Shown: positions 9,519-17,730 of the stretch, in pieces
Layout: each line of letters begins with the position of its first letter
Position numbering within the stretch: the stretch's first letter is position 1
Assembly: GCF_001951155.1 (NCBI RefSeq)
Contig: NZ_CP016359.1
Location: forward strand, 1,009,001 to 1,073,000
Direction: 5' to 3'
Origin: Christiangramia flava JLT2011
Lineage (GTDB): Bacteria; Bacteroidota; Bacteroidia; Flavobacteriales; Flavobacteriaceae
Length of the DNA: 64,000 bases
Translations under genes and position numbers: made by a program
The notes under the pieces: model-generated
What the model saw: the letters and a program-made list of their open reading frames with translations, nothing else
The model's database searches: none
What the model was told of the DNA's origin: nothing

Positions 9519-10640
9519 ATGAATTTAGTAGATTTTATAGCTGATAATAAATCAGCTATTGCAGAAGAGTGGATAAAATTTGCTCAGAAAAATATTCTCC
9601 TTACTAAGCAAATGAATCGAGAGGATATTAAGGATCATGTGATTCAAATTCTTGATCGAATCATCTATGATATGCGCAGTTCCCAGTCAGATGTCGAGCA
9701 GAAAATTAAGTCACAGGGAAATAAGGTTCTGAACATGGCTGAAACTCAAGCTGCAAACGATCATGGAGAGCAACGTTTGGATGCAGGTTTTGATTTCATG
9801 CAGTTAAGTGCCGAATTCCGTGCGCTACGTGCTAGCGTGTTGCGATTATGAGCAAAAGAAGCCAGAGCAGACAACTGGGAAACGGATTTTTATGAAATGA
9901 TTCGCTTCAATGAAGCGGTGGATGAAATCTGGATGATTTCACTAACTCGATTTCAAGAAAAATTAAATGAAAGCAAGAACCTCTTCCTTGGAATTTTGGG
10001 TCACGATTTACGAAATCCTATTTCCACCATTAAAGGAGCCCATTCCTTATTAAAACTCTCAGAAAATTTATCGGAGAAAGGAAAAAAAACCCTGGCATAT
10101 ACCGAGGTGAGTGTGGATCGAATGACTAGCCTCATCAATAATCTACTAGAACTAACCGAGTTACGTCTGGGTAAGGGAATGAGTTTCCAAAAAGTCCCTA
10201 TTGACCTAGTTGAACTGTCCCAAAATATTATTCATGAGCATGAACTAGCCTATCCTCAAATCGAATTTGTACTCAGTTTTGACGATGACATCCATGGAAA
10301 CTGGGATAGGCTACGATTATCCCAAATGATGAATAATTTAATAACCAATGCCGTCAAACATGGAAGTTCCACCGGCACAGTACAAATTACTTTACGAAAC
10401 TATGAAAGGCATGCTGAATTTGCCGTTCATAATAATGGCTCCCACATTCCTCAGGAAGTACTGCAAAAAATCTTTAAAGAAAGGTTTACTAGCGGTAATA
10501 AAAATGAACTCAAAGAGAATAGTTACGGTTTAGGATTATTGATCGTAAAGGAAATAGTCGAAGGTCACCAGGGTGAAATTCATGTAGAAAGTACTCCTCA
10601 GACTGGAACAACTTTTATAATAACCTTACCGAAGGAATAA
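9519..10640 (+). pseudogene. Sensor histidine kinase interrupted by one in-frame TGA at 9849-9851
   Basis: Two same-frame open stretches (9519-9851 and from 9852 on) read through as one protein of about 373 residues. The N-terminal 110 residues are helical and resemble an RsbRD-like sensor domain. The next part reads AKEARADNWETDFYEMIRFNEAVDEIW directly after the stop, so the linker is preserved. The kinase core follows: H-box LGHDLRNPISTIKGAH, N-box NNLITNAVKHG, a G1-like HNNGSHIP and G2 SYGLGLLIVKEIVEG. Apart from the TGA the reading frame is clean, so the mutation is recent (a Trp TGG changed to TGA is the simplest explanation), a sequencing error, or the gene now makes two pieces. ATG 9897 could restart translation and yields 247 residues with the complete kinase core. 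Confidence 0.85.
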
Positions 10641-10696
10641 TTATTCCTTAAATAATAGACCGGGGAGTGCTATGTTCTATGTATCTCAGCATTAGC

Positions 10697-10789
10697 TTAT
10701 CCGAAGTAATGATTCACAATATAAACTGCGAGAACAACGCTAAACGCTAATAAAATGGTTCTGTAATATTTGGTATAATCTTCAATCAT
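10697..10789 (-). CDS. Possible 30-residue single-helix membrane peptide
   Basis: Reverse-strand ATG at 10787-10789 opens 30 codons ending in TAA. The product starts MIEDYTKYYR, then a hydrophobic helix TILLAFSVVLAVYIV, then NHYFG. The charged head, single membrane helix and short aromatic tail look like a genuine small membrane peptide. The ribosome site is weak, as is usual in Bacteroidota. It sits convergent to the interrupted kinase. Coding status is uncertain without conservation data. Confidence 0.4.
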   Translation of the reverse strand: MIEDYTKYYRTILLAFSVVLAVYIVNHYFG

Positions 10790-10836
10790 GACCTATAATT
10801 AAGAGTTATATATTTTCAAAACGTAAACATTTGAGT

Positions 10837-10960
10837 GTTACTGAATTTTGAACCAAAAACCGTAAAAGGAAAAAATTGACCGGTAGAGTACTGAAGCACA
10901 ATAATTTACGAATAAATCATATTGGTTAGGACCCTTTTAAAGTGAATTTTTTCTTAGTGA
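10837..10960 (+). repeat. Degenerate copy of the leader and start of the 42372 gene
   Basis: About 80 bp starting at 10837 match the DNA just upstream of the hypothetical gene at 42372 (from 42294). The first 18 bases (gttactgaattttgaacc) are identical, and about four fifths of the rest agrees with small indels. At the place of the 42372 start codon this copy has ATC (10916-10918). The next codons read Ile-Leu-Val-Arg-Thr-Leu-Leu-Lys then TGA, against Lys-Leu-Val-Ser-Asn-Gly-Ile-Lys-Gly in the intact gene. This suggests the 5' end of a dead paralogue, not a mobile element. Confidence 0.6.
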
Positions 10961-11368
10961 AGAATAATAGACTAAAGTTCCAGTAAAATTGTATTATTGC
11001 ACTCAATAATCTTTCAAGAATACTATAAAATAAAACCCTGATAAGGCATTCAACTTCGACTTTTGAAAACGATATTTATATAATTAAATCATGTCTTGAA
11101 AGTCCTTTTTTCCAAATGCCTAGTGAACGTACTTCCACATTATCAACATTTGTAATATTCAAATTTTCCCATATATTATAGAATACCTACTGTATAAGAT
11201 TGTTATCTGCTTAATAAAAGCCTGCCTTTCACCGATATATTAATACCGTTTGAAGATTTTACACCTTTTTTCACTTCTATTAATAGGCATTCACCTACAT
11301 AATTAGCATTTTTGCTCCGCCTTAAAGGCATAATTATTTATTTAAATACTGCCCTAATCTAAATCAAA
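10961..11368. other. Gene-free stretch upstream of the propeller lipoprotein
   Basis: AT-rich DNA after the decayed leader copy. No convincing ORF, RNA gene or terminator-like hairpin was seen. It presumably carries the promoter of the lipoprotein gene at 11369, but no clear TAnnTTTG box was located by eye. Confidence 0.4.
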
Positions 11369-13006
11369 ATGAGAAATTTTTTTAAAGTTTGTACCATTCT
11401 AATGGTTTTACTGAGTTATTCATGTTCTAATAATGAAGATCAGATTGAAAATCCAGTTTCGCTAGATTTAAATGTTCAAAAAGATTTAACGGAATTGAAT
11501 CAATCCCTGGATAAGCAATTTAATGGTGTCGTTTCTAATCGCCAAATAAATATTGGAAGAGAAGAAGGAGAATTATCTCTCAATGATATTACGTTTGAAC
11601 AAATTGCGGAAATACTTCCTCCATCAATAAATGGTGTATTACTCAGAGCCAGCCATGTAGATTTCCATGATAACCTGGTTTTCGTATCTTATATGAAAGA
11701 AGGTCCTGAATACTTAGGTGGAATTGACATTATAGACATTAGTAATGAAAAGGATCCTAAAATCATTTCCCGAATCACCTCAGATCAGGCAGATTTCACC
11801 TCCATTAAATTTAATGATTCGAAATTATTATTTACACTGGCTGCTGATGTAGAATCCAATCCATATTTGACAGCTTACGCTAATCTAGGTGAGGTCTATG
11901 TGAATTCCGATGGTTCTATAGACAATCTGAGGATAACGCCATTATCTGGTTACGCCGCCGTAGATGTAGCACCGTTAAACGCATCCTCTATAATTGCTCT
12001 AAGTGGAAGCAACGGTAGTGTTACTAAGATAGGCACTGATTTGTTCAATATTCAATTAGAAAACCCAATTGAAGACTTACGTTCAATTGCAATAGCTAAT
12101 GAAAAAATTGCTGTTTTAAGTGGCAACAAAGGATTACTTCTTTTGAATCCACAGACCTTGGAGGTACAGCAAGCAATTCAAACGCACGAATTAACTCCGG
12201 AATCAAAGAGGACTATTAGCTTCTTTGGAGAACAAATATTAGTTTCAGAAGGGTCAAATGGAGTAGGAATTTATAATTGGAATGTTCCGAACAGAACGCT
12301 TAGTTTACCGATCCAAGTTTTAAGTGATGAAGTTTATGATTCAAATGACATTGTCACAAATGCGGTAACAACCACTGATAATTTCGTGTTTATGGCAAAT
12401 GGGGGTGCTGGATTAGGTATCTCCAAAATAAATACATTAGATAATACAGTTCTAGAGGCAGGAGTTCTAGATACTGACGGTTCTGTTAATTATGTAAAAG
12501 GGACAAACAAATATATCTTTTTAGCTTCCGGAAAAGGAGGTCTGAAAATCATTAAAATTCAAACAAGTTCCGGCAGTGAGGAATTCGCCAATTGCAATGA
12601 ATATCCTTTATATAGAGGTCATGCTAATCTAAATGTAAATAGTAATGAGGTCTTGAATTATCGCGGAGCTACAACTTTAAAAAATCTTAATGTTGGAGGG
12701 GAACTTACCTACTGTGGTTCTCTGAATATTGCTCATTCTGTCAATATAAATAGTAATGGTATATTCAATATGTACGGATCTCTTGCTGTTGGGAGATACG
12801 GTAAAAACTATGACTTAAATATAAACAGTGGGTCAGTTTTAAAAATTCATGGAAATCTAACAATCTACGGGAACCTGAACCTGAATAGTGGATCAAAATT
12901 GGAATTTGTAGGCAGTGATTCAACAATACATGTCTACGGAAGAGTAAAACGTAACAGCGGAAGTCAGGTTGTTGGTGATTACCAGGATACCTCTAATAAA
13001 TTATAA
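11369..13006 (+). CDS. Surface lipoprotein with LVIVD-type propeller and C-terminal beta-solenoid
   Basis: 545 residues. A lipoprotein signal (MRNFFKVCTILMVLLSYSC, lipobox LSYSC then SNNED) anchors it in a membrane; the acidic residues after Cys are compatible with outer-membrane or surface placement. Residues about 60-400 form repeats of the LVIVD/beta-propeller kind (IDIIDISNEKDPKIISRI, ILVSEGSNGVGIYN, FLASGKGGLKIIK). Residues about 420-545 change style to regular Asn/Gly-rich strands (LNVNSNEVLNY, LNVGGELTYCG, VNINSNGIFNMYGS, LNINSGSVLKIHGN, LNLNSGSKLEF), which look like a right-handed beta-solenoid. No enzyme motif is seen; an adhesive or scaffold role is inferred. It converges on the curli operon, separated by a strong hairpin. 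Confidence 0.78.
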   Translation: MRNFFKVCTILMVLLSYSCSNNEDQIENPVSLDLNVQKDLTELNQSLDKQFNGVVSNRQINIGREEGELSLNDITFEQIAEILPPSINGVLLRASHVDFHDNLVFVSYMKEGPEYLGGIDIIDISNEKDPKIISRITSDQADFTSIKFNDSKLLFTLAADVESNPYLTAYANLGEVYVNSDGSIDNLRITPLSGYAAVDVAPLNASSIIALSGSNGSVTKIGTDLFNIQLENPIEDLRSIAIANEKIAVLSGNKGLLLLNPQTLEVQQAIQTHELTPESKRTISFFGEQILVSEGSNGVGIYNWNVPNRTLSLPIQVLSDEVYDSNDIVTNAVTTTDNFVFMANGGAGLGISKINTLDNTVLEAGVLDTDGSVNYVKGTNKYIFLASGKGGLKIIKIQTSSGSEEFANCNEYPLYRGHANLNVNSNEVLNYRGATTLKNLNVGGELTYCGSLNIAHSVNINSNGIFNMYGSLAVGRYGKNYDLNINSGSVLKIHGNLTIYGNLNLNSGSKLEFVGSDSTIHVYGRVKRNSGSQVVGDYQDTSNKL

Positions 13007-13145
13007 GTTAACAATCCAATTAAATCCCTTATAGGTATTTCCTATTATCGACTCTAAAATTAGATTTGAGGGGAATTACATTTATAATAACGCTAGTTGA
13101 AAATCTAGAGTACAGTCAGGATGTTATTTGGTATTTAATTAAAAA

Positions 13146-13173
13146 GATAAAAGGTGCATTTGCACCTTTTATC
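13146..13173. terminator. Bidirectional terminator hairpin
   Basis: Perfect 13-bp inverted repeat: arms 13146-13158 and 13161-13173 with a 2-base loop, and A/T runs on both flanks. It lies between two convergent transcripts, the propeller lipoprotein (ends 13006) and the curli operon (ends 13192), and can stop both. Confidence 0.85.
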
Positions 13174-13191
13174 ATCTCTAATCAAAAAATC

Positions 13192-14688
13192 TCAATTCCA
13201 TTCAGGCATAAAGGCCCTTTCCATTACGATGTTACGATCATTATTACCTACAGATAAGTCTTCTTCAATATTTACTTGTATAATATTCTTTTGACTATCT
13301 AAAGTATTTTCACCATTCACAAAAATCACACTTGCTTCGTTTGGAGCAAACCTTGCGTCCATATCATTTGTTCCATTCGGTTTACTCTCGCTCAAATTAT
13401 AGGTTTCACCACTTTCTCTATCATAAATAAAAATTTTGGAGTTTAATTGTCTTGAAGCAAGATTCTCATACCCAGAAATATCCCTGCTATATAGAATTAA
13501 CCGATTGTTTACAGACAAATCGATGCCATCTAAAACTCCCTGAAAACCATTTATGACTGTCTCCACTTTTTCTCCTAATGAATTCAAAATGGAAATTTCA
13601 CCATTATAACCTTCTACATCAGTTTCCAAAATTAGGATAAACCTACCATCATAACTTTCTTCCACATCCATAATATATCTACCTGGCTCGGAGTCATAGA
13701 TAATAACTTTCCCCCCGCCTTCTATAGTAGTCTTATATAACTTGTTAAGATGCGGATAAATAATGTAGGTTCCATCTTCTGACCATGAATACCCCACTTT
13801 ATCCTTATCAATTGTTTTTACTGGTATGCTACTGGTGACCTGCTTTTTCTGCGAACCATCAGGGTTCATAATAAATATTTGAGTTTCACCTGCCACATCG
13901 CTTAGATATGCCACCTTATTTATGGAAGAATTTTTCCGAGGTCTAAAACTATTTTTTCCTAGTTCTGTTAATCTAGATTCCTGACCATTCAAGTCTGAAT
14001 TAAAGATCACATTATTACCCTCAACAGTTCTTACGAAGAATATACTGTTAGCAGGAGCTTCTTCAGTATAAAATGTATTAATTTCACTAATAACTGTTGG
14101 GTTAATACTATCCGAAACCTTCACCTGCCAGAAGTATTTATAACCATAACTAAGGTTATCGACTGTGAATGTGGTATCCTTTATTTCTTCAAAGATTTGG
14201 ATTTGGTCATCATGATCATTCCGCAACTCTAATTGATAAGTCAATTCGTCGTTTTCAGGATCACTAGAGCTCCACATGAACTCAGTTACTAAACCTACGT
14301 TTTCTTGCCCATCCTCAGGCTGTATTAAATCGGGAGTAGTAGGTTGTCTATTACTTGCCGATTCCACACTCATCTCAAATATTACATTCACATTACTATT
14401 CGGGTAAACTGTTGCCCCTTCAAAAGCTGTCAATAATCCATCCTTTCTAGCCTCTACTGAATATTCGCCCTCTGGTATATTTTCCAACACAAACTCTCCT
14501 TCTGCATTTGTAAAAACAGTAGAGGAAGTCGGGTTCGTACTAATTCTAACATTTTCAATAGGATCGTTAGAGCCTTCTTTGACCACTTTCCCTGTTAAAT
14601 CACCGGTTACATATCCATCAATTGTATCCTCACTACAACCACATAGTAACATGAAACAGGCTACAATATATAATAATCGATTTTTCAT
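13192..14688 (-). CDS. Curli-operon lipoprotein with CarboxypepD-like, FnIII-like and TolB-type propeller regions
   Basis: 498 residues, last gene of the curli operon, starting 6 bp after csgG. The signal peptide has a lipobox (FMLLCGC then SEDTID). Residues about 28-110 form a carboxypeptidase-regulatory-like beta-sandwich (LTGKVVKEGSNDPIENVRIS, GEFVLENIPEGEYSVEARKDG). About 115-205 resemble a fibronectin-type fold (PDLIQPEDGQENVG, YKYFWQVKVSD). About 215-498 carry TolB/WD40-like blades (KVAYLSDVAGETQIFIMNPDG, DMDARFAPNEASVIFVNGEN). This is not one of the six classical E. coli Csg proteins. Its place implies a role at the outer membrane in curli export, anchoring or quality control; that is inference. 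Confidence 0.75.
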   Translation of the reverse strand: MKNRLLYIVACFMLLCGCSEDTIDGYVTGDLTGKVVKEGSNDPIENVRISTNPTSSTVFTNAEGEFVLENIPEGEYSVEARKDGLLTAFEGATVYPNSNVNVIFEMSVESASNRQPTTPDLIQPEDGQENVGLVTEFMWSSSDPENDELTYQLELRNDHDDQIQIFEEIKDTTFTVDNLSYGYKYFWQVKVSDSINPTVISEINTFYTEEAPANSIFFVRTVEGNNVIFNSDLNGQESRLTELGKNSFRPRKNSSINKVAYLSDVAGETQIFIMNPDGSQKKQVTSSIPVKTIDKDKVGYSWSEDGTYIIYPHLNKLYKTTIEGGGKVIIYDSEPGRYIMDVEESYDGRFILILETDVEGYNGEISILNSLGEKVETVINGFQGVLDGIDLSVNNRLILYSRDISGYENLASRQLNSKIFIYDRESGETYNLSESKPNGTNDMDARFAPNEASVIFVNGENTLDSQKNIIQVNIEEDLSVGNNDRNIVMERAFMPEWN

Positions 14689-14694
14689 AATATC

Positions 14695-16080
14695 TTAATT
14701 CTTTTGTTGTTCTGTTTTACCTAAATGAAAACTAACTCCAATACCTAAATTGTAAATAAAATCATTTCGCTTACCATTTATTCTATAATCTAACTCATCC
14801 GAGAGTAACAAAGAATGTTCTCCAAAGATTTTAAAGGATAGCTTTTCATTTATAAAATAATCCAGACCGATTCCATATTGCAATTTAAAGAAGCTGGATT
14901 GCGCATTAGATGGGGTTTTATCATCCTCTAATCCAAAAAGAATTCCAGGCCCTCCATATATAAAGGGAGTAAAGTCATCATCAGGTAATACCAGATATTG
15001 TAGATTGGTATCAAAACCTAAAAAGGTGCGTTCGAATTGAGTTGAATTTTTTAACGTAAAACCACTTAGAGCCAAATTGAAAGTAAAATTATTAGAGAAT
15101 TTATTATCATAATTTAATCTCACAAGTGGCATCAGACGTTCCTGGGAATAGTCTCCACTTATGATAGAACCACCTATTCCAACACCTAAACTACTACCAA
15201 ACCTCCGTTCTACAAATTTGTTATTATATAAACCAGCCTCTTGAACGTCTTCAAGTTCGATTTTATATTCCGAAATGAGCTTATCTTTTACTTCATCACA
15301 ATCTTTGGTCTTCCATAAATCATCCTGCAACCCTTCTATAATTAAGCCTTCCACTGCCTTTTCAATTGCTTCTTTCACTGCTAATTGTACAGGTTCATTT
15401 CTGGTGAAACCCACTTCCGCCTCCATGAGCCTTTGAAAATTCACATATTTAAATAGGTTGCCACTGAGTGCTTGAGATAATATTGTTTTGGAGATATAAA
15501 TATTCTTAAGTATTTTACCACTAGAAGTTGATATTGCTCGTAGGTATACCGTCACTCTATCCTGCCTGTATTGCGTGCTGCCTCCCACTCCAAAATACCG
15601 GGCTCCCATTCCACCCGTAATTATATTCGTATCATAACTTACTATACCGCCCTCTAATAAAACCCCAGCGAAAAGCAAAGGAGGCAACTGGCTTTGACTT
15701 TCTCCATTCCCTTCATATTCCTGACGGGTTGAACGGATTATATTCCTCTCGTTCAATAGGTTTCCAATATTTTCACGTTCAATCGGGGTAAACCAGCCTG
15801 ATTCCTCGAGGGCATTTATTAAAATGGCCGTCCCCCCTTGTGTCACGGCAGTACTAAAAGTACTTCCTGCCTCAGAAGCTTTGTATTGTCCGGTCAAGTC
15901 ACGAAAATTGTAGACTCCTACTACTACCTTCTCTTCCGGTTTAGGTAAATTTTGTAAGCGTTTAGTAATCCCTGTAGACTCACCATATTGAGCTTCGGTA
16001 AAGCTTGTAGGCTGGTTAAAATAAGTACTGCAGGATGAACATATTAGCATTACTAATATCAACAGTTTTCTATAAAACAT
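14695..16080 (-). CDS. csgG: Curli outer-membrane secretion channel CsgG with C-terminal beta-barrel extension
   Basis: 461 residues against about 277 in E. coli. Lipobox LICSSC leads into the CsgG domain (about 20-260): LPKPEEKVVVGVYNFRDLTGQYK, FSTAVTQGGTAILINALEESGWFTPIERENIGNLLNERNIIR, LLFAGVLLEGGIVSYDTN and RVTVYLRAISTSSGKIL. CsgG forms the nonameric outer-membrane pore for curli subunits. After about residue 290 comes an extra region (GSSLGVGIGGSIISGDYSQERLMPLVRLNYDNKF ... IYNLGIGVSFHLG) with alternating hydrophobic strands and a terminal aromatic-containing strand typical of an 8-strand outer-membrane beta-barrel. The barrel may anchor or cap the pore; its function is unknown. It lies 5 bp after csgF. 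Confidence 0.93.
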   Translation of the reverse strand: MFYRKLLILVMLICSSCSTYFNQPTSFTEAQYGESTGITKRLQNLPKPEEKVVVGVYNFRDLTGQYKASEAGSTFSTAVTQGGTAILINALEESGWFTPIERENIGNLLNERNIIRSTRQEYEGNGESQSQLPPLLFAGVLLEGGIVSYDTNIITGGMGARYFGVGGSTQYRQDRVTVYLRAISTSSGKILKNIYISKTILSQALSGNLFKYVNFQRLMEAEVGFTRNEPVQLAVKEAIEKAVEGLIIEGLQDDLWKTKDCDEVKDKLISEYKIELEDVQEAGLYNNKFVERRFGSSLGVGIGGSIISGDYSQERLMPLVRLNYDNKFSNNFTFNLALSGFTLKNSTQFERTFLGFDTNLQYLVLPDDDFTPFIYGGPGILFGLEDDKTPSNAQSSFFKLQYGIGLDYFINEKLSFKIFGEHSLLLSDELDYRINGKRNDFIYNLGIGVSFHLGKTEQQKN

Positions 16081-16085
16081 AATTC

Positions 16086-16493
16086 TTAGCTATTAGGAAT
16101 GATAATTTGAGTTTGTTCACCGGTACTGGTATCTAAAATTTTTATCACCAATCCAGCTTCCGAAGGGTAAATATCCACTGCTAAATTACCAAAGGTATAT
16201 CGCCCTTCCTGTAGCTCTCCTTCACCAAATTGGTCCTTAAATAACTGACTGGTTATTTTACTGTAAAGCTGTGAATTGATGCTTTGTTCAAATAGATCGA
16301 GATCTGAGAGTTCGTCTAGACCGGCATCGGGATCTTTAAATTGATTTTGTGCCTGAGCCGAACTAAGTAACCACTGATAGTTAAATGTATCTCCTCCGAA
16401 CGCCGGGTTAATTGGTTTATAAACCAAATCCTGCGCTGTAGTAAGTTGCACGGTGGCTAATAATAATATAATTAAAAGAAAAAATTTTTTCAT
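16086..16493 (-). CDS. csgF: Curli assembly factor CsgF
   Basis: 135 residues with signal peptide (MKKFFLLIILLLATVQLTTAQ). The mature N-terminus holds the CsgF hallmark that plugs into the CsgG pore: LVYKPINPAFGGDTFNYQWLLSSAQAQNQFKDP. The rest (LSDLDLFEQSINSQLYSKITSQL, GNLAVDIYPSEAGLVIKILDTSTGEQTQIIIP) matches the CsgF C-terminal pattern of a helix then strands. In E. coli CsgF sits at the outer end of CsgG and couples nucleation by CsgB to secretion. It lies between csgE and csgG with 11 bp and 5 bp gaps. Confidence 0.94.
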   Translation of the reverse strand: MKKFFLLIILLLATVQLTTAQDLVYKPINPAFGGDTFNYQWLLSSAQAQNQFKDPDAGLDELSDLDLFEQSINSQLYSKITSQLFKDQFGEGELQEGRYTFGNLAVDIYPSEAGLVIKILDTSTGEQTQIIIPNS

Positions 16494-16504
16494 AGAGATA
16501 GAGC

Positions 16505-17245
16505 TTAGTATTGTTTCATTTGATTTCGGGTCTTGAGGTATTCTAAGTACTTAACAAGTTGTTTAATACTAATGTCAACTTGTTCCCGGAGGTAGTCTAT
16601 TTTCGGTTGCGCAAAAAACTGATAGATTATCTGATCACCCACTTTAATTAAAATCCTGGTTGTTCTACCAAAATTGATCATTTCACTGATAGTGATTATC
16701 TGATCAGATTTTTCTGGCAAGAGATTGTATTTTTGATAGAAAAGATCATAAAAATCTTTTCCTGCTTTGGTCTTTGTATCTTCAGTAACGAATCCCACTA
16801 GTTTGATTCCTTCATTTTGTTTTTGATAGGAAAAATTACCTGGATCTTCGGAATCTAAATTTGGTTTAATAATTTCTCTAAGGGTACTAATTAGCTGGTC
16901 ATTCTCATCATAAAATAAAACGAGAAGCACCATCTCTGCAGGTGGTAATCCTAGGCGAAATTCTTCGATTTTTTTTACCTCATAAGATTCCAAAGTAAAC
17001 CGTCCATCTAGAATCCTTGAATTTTCTTTTGCGGATTTATCCTGGAGTAAAAATTTCCATTCATATCTCAAACCAAATATTCGATCCGTTTGATTTTTAG
17101 CTATAAGCGTTAAGTCATAAGTTCTAGTTTCATGTGAAAATTCTTTTTTAATCTCAGGTAATACCTCTTTATTGAAATTCTGAGCAAAAATTTCTGAAGA
17201 AAAAAAACTTAAAAATAATATTGCTAAAAGTATTCGGAACCGCAA
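16505..17245 (-). CDS. csgE: CsgE-type curli chaperone with an extra N-terminal CsgH/CsgC-like domain
   Basis: 246 residues, nearly twice the roughly 130 of E. coli CsgE. Signal peptide ends near SEIFAQ. The C-terminal half (about 130-240) is CsgE: KLVGFVTEDTKTKAGKDFYDLFYQKYN, ITISEMINFGRTTRILIKVGDQIIYQFFAQPKIDYLREQVDISIKQLVKYLE. CsgE caps the periplasmic side of CsgG and delivers CsgA. The N-terminal half (about 30-120: ETRTYDLTLIAKNQTDRIFGLRYEWKFLL, RFTLESYEVKKIEEFRLG) reads as a small Ig-like beta-sandwich similar in style to CsgH/CsgC, the periplasmic inhibitors of premature amyloid formation. The CsgE call is strong; the CsgH/C-like assignment is by eye and uncertain. It ends 11 bp before csgF and starts 1 bp after csgB. 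Confidence 0.88.
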   Translation of the reverse strand: MRFRILLAILFLSFFSSEIFAQNFNKEVLPEIKKEFSHETRTYDLTLIAKNQTDRIFGLRYEWKFLLQDKSAKENSRILDGRFTLESYEVKKIEEFRLGLPPAEMVLLVLFYDENDQLISTLREIIKPNLDSEDPGNFSYQKQNEGIKLVGFVTEDTKTKAGKDFYDLFYQKYNLLPEKSDQIITISEMINFGRTTRILIKVGDQIIYQFFAQPKIDYLREQVDISIKQLVKYLEYLKTRNQMKQY

Positions 17246-17246
17246 G

Positions 17247-17714
17247 TTAAAAATTGTGAATGGCTATGGACCTATAATTACCGGTCATACTTATTTTGAG
17301 ATTTTCTGAAATGCTGTTTGAGCCTACTTTATATATCTGAAGATAATTTCCACGCTGAATTAATTGAGACCGTGAGTCTATACTTGGCGAGTTTGTCATA
17401 TCATATATGCGATTCTGATGTCCTATTTGAACAACTTTTTCATCAAGATAATTAACTCTTTTAATCTTCACGACCTCATTAAGATCTCCTATTTGCTGAA
17501 CTTCAAGCCTATCATTTTTTTTAAGACTAACATCAATCTGGACATCGTTTTGATTGCCTATTTGATTAATGTAGATCCCAGAAGATAAAGTTGGATTTGA
17601 CTGATTAGCTAATACTGTAGCCTGCAACATCCTGGCATCAAAATTCTGCTGGCAATATAAATTCTGAAAAATTGAGAAACTCAATATGGTTCCAAGTATT
17701 AATATGGTTTTCAT
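17247..17714 (-). CDS. csgB: CsgB-like minor curlin (nucleator)
   Basis: 155 residues with signal peptide (MKTILILGTILSFSIFQNLYCQ). It has fewer and looser curlin repeats than the neighbouring major subunit: INQIGNQNDVQIDV, VQQIGDLNEVVKIK, VVQIGHQNRIYDM, then diverged LIQRGNYLQIYKVG and SMTGNYRSIAIHNF. The Gln-x-Gly-x-x-Asn core with flanking alternating residues is the curlin strand-turn-strand. Basic residues in the later repeats fit a surface-attached nucleator. The assignment as CsgB rather than a second CsgA rests on repeat decay and position between csgA and csgE. A strong hairpin separates it from csgA. Confidence 0.82.
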   Translation of the reverse strand: MKTILILGTILSFSIFQNLYCQQNFDARMLQATVLANQSNPTLSSGIYINQIGNQNDVQIDVSLKKNDRLEVQQIGDLNEVVKIKRVNYLDEKVVQIGHQNRIYDMTNSPSIDSRSQLIQRGNYLQIYKVGSNSISENLKISMTGNYRSIAIHNF

Positions 17715-17730
17715 GATACTAAACGTTAAA

